This document shows positions 55,602 through 64,000 of a stretch of 64,000 nucleotides of DNA, one piece after another. The notes beneath the pieces are model-generated. The model ran no database searches and was not told the origin of the DNA. It saw only the letters and a program-made list of their open reading frames with translations. The position numbers were made by a program, and so were the translations under genes. The DNA is taken from positions 8,048,923-8,112,922 of the forward strand of contig OY848922.1 of the NCBI GenBank assembly GCA_963693285.1, given 5' to 3'. Within the stretch, counting starts at the first letter, position 1; each line of letters opens with the position of its first letter. Source of the stretch: Xestospongia muta. Its lineage: Eukaryota; Porifera; Demospongiae; Haplosclerida; Petrosiidae.

Positions 55602-56728
55602 CCATGAACAACATAAGGTCAACTGATAAGGAAGATTGTTCTCCTCCACAGAAACCACAATATTTAATAATTAATAGTAGTATTCTATAATTATATAAGT
55701 TCTGTATCTTAATTGTGTGTCATTCATATTGAGATATCATTACTACTCACTTCATTGATTGTATTGATTTCATTGCTATGTTTTAGTAAATAGTGCTCCA
55801 ATGGGGATAACCCTTTATAATTAATTGATTTGAATTGATTTAAGTAATCAGAGGTATCAAAATATAATGTATACCAAACGATTACTTTTACTGACCTCTG
55901 AATCCAAAGAGATTTATTATAGACTATGTTCACATATCATTGAGGAAGACTATGAACTAAATGTACCTTGATGTTATGTAATGTTTGCATATAACATTCA
56001 ATACTTTAACTGCCAATGAATGAATCAGAAATTAAAACCTCCTTCAAGAGGAGCATCAGATGATTAAGATTTTTAATAAGGAATAATTTTTATGAAACAG
56101 TTTCTATGAATACTCTATAGTGAATTTGTATGTACTGAGTTCAATGACAATATTATAATTATGTCAAAAATGTGCCAGTAGATACTATAAGAGTAATGAT
56201 ACAATAATAGTAGTGACAGTAGTGACTGTATATATCATTTCCAATGAATCTCCTATCCTCTTTTACAAGACTATCTGAGTATATTATTTGGAAATGACAC
56301 CACCCTAATTCTCTATATTAATAATCATGTTTTATTGACATCTCTTTATGAATATACAATTTTACTATTAACCTCCATCCACATCCTTTTCACAGTTTAC
56401 ATAGCAAAGTAGCCATTAATACTGACAAGGTGCAATTCTCGACATCAAATCCCCGAAAAAGGAGTATATAATAGTCAGTATACTAGATAGAACCAAATGA
56501 CGTCAATAGAAAATTAATAACTATTAATTCTACCAGCGTTAAGATAATGTGAATAATTTAGAACTTAGCAGTTTTCATAAAATAATTCAATTTTCAATAT
56601 TTAATAAAGAAACACAATTTCAAACCAACAACAGTATTTGTTTATGATAGTTAAATATGACAGAAATGTGTCAATAGATACTATATAGTCTATTAGTCAC
56701 TAGTGAATGGTTATAGTTGATAGTGAAT
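55602..56728. other. Intergenic; second TATA/CRE block
   Basis: 55,602-56,150 repeats at 60,025-60,600; 56,215-56,560 repeats 53,570-53,905. The CRE TGACGTCA is at 56,498-56,505. No gene seen. Confidence 0.7.
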
Positions 56729-57121
56729 ATGAGACTATTTGTTGTTCTGTTGTTGTTTGTGACTGTTGAAAGTCAATCAGGTATTTTGTGTTCATCTTGA
56801 CAATATGTGAACTATATTATTATTATTATCTAAACAGGTAATGAAGAATGTTCATCTGTTTCAATTGTGAATTGTAATTCAACTTCATTAACTCAAACAA
56901 TACACAAGTCAGAAGATCTAGTTAAATTCACAACATCATCAGTAGTACCTAAAATAATGACTTCAATGAAATTATCAATTATAACTTTTTCAAACATCTT
57001 CATTTATTCAATCAACACCAACAAGATACAGCAGTGTCAAATCAGAGAAAAGGTTATCAATAACTCCCCATTTCATTATATTATTATCATCAGCAGAATC
57101 TGTAACATCTATATCTGTTAA
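56729..57121 (+). pseudogene. Receptor pseudogene lacking Cys module, helix and tail
   Basis: Signal exon 56729-56780 (MRLFVVLLLFVTVESQS) and start of exon 2 at 56838 match the 61,075 gene. The WMC Cys module is deleted, a one-base loss in the stalk (about 56,987) shifts the frame, and the sequence jumps past helix and tail into 3' flank (compare 57,178-57,250 with 62,142-62,208). It cannot make a membrane receptor. Confidence 0.85.
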
Positions 57122-57508
57122 TAGCATTAGCACGCATAACTATAAGATGGTATCTACAATAACAATATCCATATATGTATCATAGTAATATTCATTGTTT
57201 CCATGGTTACTACTTTATTGCTAAAAGAGGATGATCCTATAATTAAGAACTCATTGTGTTTTGTTAGTTGCTTTTAATTTCATATCCAATACAAATCAAT
57301 AATAGAGCTAGCAACATTTATGTTGTTACTGTTATGTTTATACTATCAATCAAGGCATTATAAGTGGTGTTATAAATTCTATAACTACCTTTTAAAGTGG
57401 ACTGCAATTAAGTCAGCTTGCATTGATTACTAAATTATAGCAGTTGTGTTTGTAAAAGTAAAATAACTGTGTCTGTACATAGTCTATTGAACAACTTTTT
57501 ACTAATAG
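57122..57508. other. Intergenic, no gene seen
   Basis: Receptor-type 3' flank followed by AT-rich DNA leading into the transposase remnant. Confidence 0.5.
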
Positions 57509-57803
57509 ATACACTCTCAATCCTATTGAGTTGGTGTGGGCAACAGGTTAAAGGTCACATCAAGGCCAACACTCGTGCATTCAATCTACCTGATGTAGAG
57601 CAATGGCATGGGAGGGTTTTGATGTTGTGACACCTGATCATTAGAAGAGCCTCATTCAACATGTTCAGATCCGCTTTGAAGACCACTATTGGTCTAATGA
57701 TGGCCTCTATTTAGAGTTAGTGGATAAGTTCATCATTCGAGTTGGAGGTAAATCGGATGAGTCTGATAATTTGGATCAATCTGATAGTTCTGGTAACGAA
57801 TAG
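57509..57803 (+). mobile_element. Decayed Tc1/mariner-like transposase 3' end
   Basis: Translation gives LNPIELVWA, the typical block around the catalytic Glu of DDE_3 (Tc1/mariner-type) transposases. After a one-base frame change come QVKGHIKAN and FNLPDVE, then, in another frame, FDVVTPDH-stop-KSLIQHV and an acidic end (ESDNLDQSDSSGNE). Two frame changes and a TAG show it is dead. No terminal inverted repeats were recognised. It lies just before the 57,905 duplication boundary. Confidence 0.8.
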
Positions 57804-58606
57804 TTCTAGACATTCTCAGTCTTCCTTCTTTGTTAAAACGTTTTTTCAGAACCACGGTGGCTTTATAGCTGCCTTAAATCGCAAAAGACAATACCTGATT
57901 ATTATTTTAATAAATAATATAATAATTTTTGTTATATAATTGAACATCTGTTGTATAATTAGAACTGTAATTTTGAATTGCACGTGACACACGGCTAACT
58001 TCTCAAGGCGAAAAGTGTTATTCGTTAAAATTGAATCCTCGAAGGTATGTAATTTGAAGTATGACGAAGGTATGCCATTGAAAATGTATGGAGTTTTATA
58101 GTTTGCTACTTTCTCGTAGCACTAGAGAGCCAACTTTTATATATATAGAATACGCATTCGCAAGCTGAATTGATTGGTCCAAGTCCCATGTAGATATATA
58201 GCACGTAAAACGGCAAAGTTATTTACATGTCTGGGTGGCCTAACTCAATTCGGACAGAGTATAAATAATATAACATTACTTTAATGTATCAATTATATAT
58301 GAACTAAATAATAATTATATAACCATACCAGCTGTGTGTGTGTGATTATAGTGTTCACCATCTGACGATAGCAATGCAATTTGGACTATAATAATGGTTA
58401 TATTTATGTAGGTTCTTACATCATTGTATATTTAGTGAAAACATATTATGCTATCAAAACTTGCTTGTTTATTGATAACTCTATACAAATGTTTTCCTGT
58501 TTTCTTTTCAATAGAAATAAACATATTATATATAGTTTGGGTCAATAAATGCAACTACTGCATTATAGTAACGCAATACGTATACTTAATTCTCAGTAGA
58601 GTTGGT
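57804..58606. other. Intergenic; duplicate of 53.9-54.6 kb
   Basis: From about 57,905 it repeats 53,905-54,607 with few changes, including the 290-bp GC-richer stretch (57,975-58,265). No gene seen. Confidence 0.7.
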
Positions 58607-60024
58607 ATGATATCACGTATGATACTCCTTCTTGTGGTTCTATGTTTTGTCACCAATGGAGGTCAATCAGGTATTTAATCTTCTTTTATGTATAAGATAT
58701 TTCCTTTTTTAACAGAAACAAATAACTCCACACGATCTAATACTAGTTGTTCTCAAGGTTACATGGCATCTTCTATATCTTCTGATAATAATAGTTCTCA
58801 ATGTGTTCTATCCCAAACCCAAACATACACTGTCCACAGCAGTCAGGTTGATGTCACTACAATATCACCTTTAATTAAAACTTCAACCACAATTTATTAT
58901 GAATCTTCTTCACTGTCACAAGTAACATACAGTACCACACCTCCAATTGTTGATGTTAGCAGTACAACAACAATTATTGCAATATCAGTGACAGCTGTAC
59001 TAATGGTGTCAATAATTCTTATAACATTATTTCTAGCAATTATAGTATTGAGGAGATATGGCCAATTCAAACCAGGTAGGTGATAGTCTGGTTGGTAAGA
59101 TACACCCACATGACTTGTAGAAGGATGAAGCCATTATGATAGGGAGGGTTTCACCAGACTAAGTATGTGATACTATGTAATACGTATATCATAATGGTTT
59201 AAAGAGTATCCTCTATATTAAAACATGGATATTATGTTTAAGTCACCTATTCTAGTCCCATATCAATAAACCACTTTATTGAGAATACCTCTGCAGTAAG
59301 GACAGCTCTATTCTAAAGAGAGTACATACCATTTACGTAATAATTATGTATGCCTTGTTATAACTTTACAGGTACAACACAAAATGACATAGCTATGGAA
59401 AGTGTCGATACTACCACTAACACTGTTATTAAACAAACTGAAGACACAACATATACTACCTTGGATCACTGTAATGCTGGTACAACACAACCAACTGATA
59501 ATGTAGATACGATAACATATAGCACTATTGGCGATTATAACAAGGTAGATAAATTACAGCCTCAAGGGGATGCTGCAGTACCCAGTACTAGTCCCGATGT
59601 ACAAGATTATTCTATTACTAGTGGCTTTTATAGTACTGTTGCAAGAAAAAATGGTGAGAAAGTGATTGTAAAACCTCATACGTAATAATTATGTATGCCT
59701 TGTTATAACTTTACAGGTACAACACAAAATGACATAGCTATGGAAAGTGTCGATACTACCACTAACACTGTTATTAAACAAACTGAAGACACAGGATATA
59801 CTACCTTGGATCACTTTAATGCTGGTACAACACAACCAACTGATAATGTAGATACGATAACATATAGCACTATTGGCGATTATAACAAGGTAGATAAATT
59901 ACAGCCTCAAAGGGATGCTGCAGTACCCAGTACTAGTCCCGATGTACCAGATTATTCTATTACTAGTGGCTTTTATAGTACTGTTGCAAGAAAAAATGGT
60001 GAGAAAGTGACTGTTCACATTTAG
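58607..60024 (+). CDS. Small type I receptor with two alternative tail exons
   Basis: Exon 1 58607-58670, 45-nt intron, exon 2 58716-59075, then either exon 3a 59372-59685 or exon 3b 59717-60024. Both have the same AG acceptor context and phase, and each carries its own stop, so only one can be used per mRNA (245 or 243 aa). The ectodomain and helix match the 54,608 gene. Each tail has TYTTL, ITYSTI (ITIM consensus), GDYNKVD, a Ser/Pro spacer, DYSITSGFYSTV and RKNGEKV. Exon 3a ends in VIVKPHT and 3b in VTVHI. The two exons come from an in-tandem copy of about 345 bp; the copy boundary replaced the 3a end. Confidence 0.85.
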
Positions 60025-61074
60025 CCATGAACAACATAAGGTCAACTGATAAGGAAGATTGTTCTGCTCCACAGAAACCACAATATTTAATAATTAATAG
60101 TAGTATTCTATAATTATATAAGTTCTGTATCTTAATTGTGTGTCATTCATATTGAGATATCATTACTACTCACTTCATTGATTGTATTGTTTTTATTGTT
60201 ATGTTTTAGTAAATAGTGCTCCAATGGGGATAACCCTTTATAATTAATTAATTTGAATTGATTTAAGTAATCAGAGGTATCAAAATATAATGTATGCCAA
60301 AAGATTGCTGTTACTGACCTCTGAATCCAAAGAGATTTATTATAGACTATGTTCACATATCATTGAGGAAGACTATGAACTAAATGTACCTTGATGTTAT
60401 GTAATGTTTGTATATAACATTCAATACTTTAGCTGCTAATGAATGAATCAGAAATTAAAACCTCCTTCAAGACAAGCATCAGATAATTAAGATTTTTATG
60501 AAACAGCTCCTATGAATACTCTATAGTGAGTTTGTTTGTACTGAGTTCAATGACATAATTATGTCAAAAATGTATCACTAGATACTATGAGAGTAATGAT
60601 ACAATAATGGTCATATCATACTATAAATAACTTTAATATAATATCATTAACAGTTGTACCATTATGCACTTACAAGAACACTTACTTCATTTTATAGGGG
60701 CATTGAGTCTAAAGAGGCTAAACATAAAAAAGTAAAAATTCATTAATGGTTAGCTAATTTGATAGATTTCTGAATTAAAGCATCAATGAGAAAGAGGACT
60801 ATATCACATATATAGTATATAATAGTCAGTATACTAGATAGGGCCAAATGACGTCATAATAATAACTATAAATTCTACAAACATTAAGATAATGTGAATT
60901 ATATAGAACTTAGCAGTTTTCATAAAATAATTCAATTTTCAATATTTAATAAAGAAAACACAGCTATTAACCAACAACAGTATTTGTTTATGATAGTTAA
61001 ATATGAAAGAAATGTGTCAATAGATACTATATAGTCTATTAGTCACTAGTGAATGGTTATAGTTGATAGTGAAT
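60025..61074. other. Intergenic; third TATA/CRE block
   Basis: 60,025-60,600 repeats 55,602-56,150. TATATAATAGTCAGTATACT and TGACGTCA (60,849-60,856) lie about 220 bp upstream of the next receptor ATG, as at 56.5 kb. No gene seen. Confidence 0.7.
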
Positions 61075-62075
61075 ATGAGACCACTTGTTGTTCTGTTGTT
61101 GTTTGTGACTGTTGAAAGTCTATCAGGTATTTTGTGTTTATCTTGACAATATGTGAACTATATTATTATTATTATTAACAAAACAGGTAATGTAGACCAG
61201 TCTTGGATGTGTGCAAATAATTGTGAATGTAACTGTACATCACCTATCACAATGTATTGCTCTCTACCATCACCAAATCCCACACAATGTTTTGATAGCA
61301 TTTGTAAAAGGAATGGAACATGTTGTGAAATACAGATAATTAGTTCATCTTCTCAAATTGTGATTTGTAATTCAACTTCATTAACTCAAACATTACACAA
61401 TACTGTAGTTGTAGTTGAATTCACAACATCATCAGTAGTATCTAAAATAATTACTTCAATCAAATCATCAATTACAACTTTCTTTCAAACATCTTCATTT
61501 GCTCAATCAACATCATCAAGATACAGCAGTGTCAAATCAGAGAAAATGCCATCAATAACTCCACACTTCTCTACATTATCATCAGCAGAATCTACAATAT
61601 TAATAGTATTAGCACAAACCAGAGCACTTTCAACATTGTCCAGAGCATCATTGATACTAACCAGAGAAATGATGTTACTAGTACCTCAACAATTATCACA
61701 ATATCAGTGACAGATGTAGTATTGTCAATAATCATAATATTGATTGTAATAATTATCAGCTTTTCAGTAGTAATGATAGTGAAGAGACATCGTAAATGCA
61801 ATCTAGGTAAGTAATATTAATTTCATATTCATATGATATTTTGTACAATGACAGAGACAACAAAGTATGTTGTAGGTGATGATATTACAATGGAAGATGT
61901 CTATTCTATCAATACTGGTAATCTGTATGGAGCTATTATTGGAAAAGAAGGAGCTGTCCATCTCCCACTATCAGATGTAGTTAAACAGTCATCATCAGAA
62001 GTCACTATACCAGTTACTACTGAGGAGGTTGAATATGAGTCAGTATATGAGTACCCATATTATGAAGTGATATAA
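61075..62075 (+). pseudogene. Cys-rich receptor with frameshift before the helix
   Basis: Exon 1 61075-61126 (MRPLVVLLLFVTVESLS), exon 2 61187-61806, exon 3 61855-62075 (48-nt intron). The Cys module is complete: WMCANNCECNC, MYCSL, TQCFDSIC, GTCC. Exon 2 is 620 nt, which breaks the phase-1 rule of the family by one base. Near 61,600 the frame shifts, so the normal frame runs to a stop at 61,710 without the helix. The helix (TIITISVTDVVLSIIIILIV), KRHRKCNLG and the tail remain open in the other frame. It could make a secreted, helix-less protein or be newly dead. The tail has DVYSIN, NLYGAII and VEYESV (ITIM consensus) followed by YEYPYYEVI. Confidence 0.8.
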
Positions 62076-62537
62076 TGTCTTCCTCCAAAGTCACATGTAC
62101 TGATATTGACGGCTCACACCTTTAATATTTATATATATTATAGTAATATTCATTGTTTCTGTATTTACTATTAAATGAGGATGATCCTATAATTAAGAAC
62201 TCATTGTGATTTGTTTTAAAAATACAAATCAATCATAAATTCATTAATGACTTTACCATAGCAAAGACCCCTCTATATATAGTCTTAGTTTAAAATTTAT
62301 CTATAATAAATAAATGTGATATATAATTAAACTGAATCTACACGAGCAACATGAGTTATTCAAAAATGAACATTTGTTATGAAAACCTGTCAATTGTGTC
62401 TCTTTACAGACAAAAACTATATGATAAGAATGCATCAACAGAATATAGTATAATAAATAGAAGATAATGTTTCAACTACAAATCTGATGGATTAGTTGTA
62501 ATAAAAATTTAACAGAGGTAATCTATCAAATTTCTAA
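62076..62537. other. Intergenic; unit repeated at 63.3-63.74 kb
   Basis: Near-identical to 63,298-63,744. Together with the genes it defines a tandem unit of about 1.2 kb. No gene seen. Confidence 0.7.
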
Positions 62538-63297
62538 ATGATACTACTCCTTTTCTCTCTAGTGCTGACAATCAGTGGAGATCAACCAGGTACAACACAA
62601 CAAAATTTATTGTGAATTACTTTCATTTTCTCTTGTAGCAGGTAATGCTAAGAAATGCTGGCTCTGTGGAGACATGTGTAGTGTTAGTAGTGGTAATGAC
62701 TGTACCTGTATGTTATGTAGTACACATAACTATAAACTAGTATCTACAATAACAATATCTTCAACAACAGTTGATGCTAACACTACTATTATTCCCCGGA
62801 GTACCATTAATATCAGTTCTAGTAACTTTGATTCAACCCAGAGCACTTTCAACATTGTCCAGAGCACCATTGATACTAACCAGAGAAATGTTGTTACTAA
62901 TATGTCAACAATTATTACAATATCAGTTACAGTTGTAGTATTGTCAATAATCCTAATATTGATTGTAATAATTATCAGCTTTTCAGTAGTAATAATAGTG
63001 AAGAGACATCGTAAATGCAATCTAGGTGAGTAATATTAATTTCATATTCATATGATATTTTGTACAATGGTTTTAGATACAACAAAGTATGTTGTAGGTG
63101 ATGATGTTACAATGGAAGATGTCTATTCTATCAATACTGGTAATTTGTATGGAGCTATTATTGAAAAAGATGGAGCTGTCCATCTCCCACAATCAGATGT
63201 TGTTAAACAGTCATCATCAGAAGTCACTATACCTGTTACTACTGAGGAGGTTGAATATGAGTCAGTATATGAGTACCCATATTATGAAGTGATATAA
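62538..63297 (+). CDS. Type I receptor with shortened Cys module
   Basis: Three exons: 62538-62589 (MILLLFSLVLTISGDQP, phase 1), 62642-63025 and 63077-63297; 218 aa. The ectodomain keeps the first half of the module (CWLCGDMCS, DCTCMLC) but lacks the closing CxxC...CC half found in the next copy. The change falls after CMLCST, consistent with a recombination deletion. Stalk units STFNIVQSTIDTNQ, helix TIITISVTVVVLSIILILIV and VKRHRKCNLG follow. The tail is nearly identical to that of the 61,075 gene: DVYSIN, NLYGAII, VEYESV (ITIM consensus), YEYPYYEVI. Confidence 0.87.
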
Positions 63298-63744
63298 TGT
63301 CTTCCTCCAAAGTCACATGTACTGACATTGACGGCTCACACCTTTAATATTTATATATATATATATCCATAGTAATATTAAATGAGGATGGTCCTACAAT
63401 TAAGAACTCATTGTGATTTGTTTTAAAAATACAAATCAATCATAAATTCATTAATGACTTTACCATAGCAAAGACCCCTCTATATATAGTCTTAGTTTAA
63501 AATTTATATATAATAAATAAATGTGATATATAATTAAACTGAATCTACATGAGCAACATGAGTTATTCAAAAATGAACATTTGTTATGAAAACCTGTCAA
63601 TTGTGTCTCTTTACAGAGAAAAACTATATGATAAGAATGTATCAACAGAATATAATATAATAAATAGAAGATAATGTTTCAACTACAAATCTGATGGATT
63701 AGTTGTAATAAAAATTTTACAGAGGTAATCTATCAAATTTCTAA
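63298..63744. other. Intergenic; repeated unit
   Basis: Copy of 62,076-62,537 with a longer (TA)n near 63,350. No gene seen. Confidence 0.65.
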
Positions 63745-64000
63745 ATGATACTACTCCTTTTCTCTCTAGTGCTGACAATCAGTGGAGATCAACCAGGTAC
63801 AACACAACAAAATTTATTGTGAATTACTTTCATTTTCTCTTGTAGCAGGTAATGCTAAGAAATGCTGGCTCTGTGGAGACATGTGTAGTGTTAGTAGTGG
63901 TAATAACTGCACCTGTATGTTATCTAGTACTGTTTATAATAAGCCATCATCAGTACAGCATCCATCATGTTCTGTTTGCCAAAATGATAAATGTTGTGTT
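63745..64000 (+). CDS. Cys-rich type I receptor, 5' part (runs off the window)
   Basis: Exon 1 63745-63796 is identical in sequence to that of the 62,538 gene; exon 2 starts at 63849 and continues past 64,000. The ectodomain has CWLCGDMCS, NCTCML, then SCSVCQNDKCC, so here the full WLC...CxxC...CC module is present. This shows which half the preceding copy lost. Confidence 0.85.

Noticed and set aside
57742..57939. 65-codon frame after the transposase remnant
   Set aside because: Overlaps the transposase C-terminal frame and runs into duplicated non-coding DNA; no support of its own.

Overview
The window looks like nuclear DNA of an early-branching animal, most probably a demosponge; Amphimedon-like is my inference and was not tested. 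It is AT-rich, has tightly packed genes with many 44-60 nt GT-AG introns, and carries animal genes (dynein heavy chain, TRIM-NHL, Ig-like receptors, death-domain/LRR) beside many recent tandem duplications. No prokaryotic, viral or organellar features were seen. I placed exons by hand from splice sites, reading frame and paralogue comparison.

1-13.2 kb holds three ordinary single-copy genes. They are the 5' end of cytoplasmic dynein heavy chain 1 (minus, runs off the left edge), a small single-pass membrane protein with PPxY/LPxY motifs (minus), and a 12-exon S28 serine carboxypeptidase of the PRCP/DPP7 type (plus). Their introns are full of tandem repeats.

13.2-30.2 kb is a TRIM-NHL array. 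Three intact genes encode RING, two B-boxes, coiled coil, filamin repeat and NHL propeller. One copy is broken by a frameshift and a filamin deletion, one is a 3' fragment, and two are small relics. A conserved promoter block was copied with the genes. Two intact exons of a second dynein heavy-chain copy and a foldback element lie between them.

30.9-64 kb is the notable part: a cluster of type I membrane receptors built on one plan. Each has a signal-peptide exon ending in phase 1, a symmetrical 1-1 exon carrying ectodomain plus transmembrane helix, and a cytoplasmic-tail exon rich in tyrosine motifs. Ectodomains are Ig-like (30.9 and 35.5 kb), Ser/Thr repeats (39-43.6 kb, minus), or small Cys-rich domains (44-64 kb). 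Tails carry ITIM-like (I/VxYxxI/V), ITSM-like (TxYxxI) and, in one Ig gene, a run of YDxP motifs like the Crk-binding region of p130Cas. Several copies are tail-less, Tyr-less or frameshifted, and one has two alternative tail exons.

A death-domain/LRR gene with an in-frame stop lies inside the cluster at 51.2-53.1 kb. Together the 30.9-64 kb genes resemble a fast-evolving, clustered immune or self-recognition receptor locus. That function is inference from architecture; nothing in the sequence proves it.
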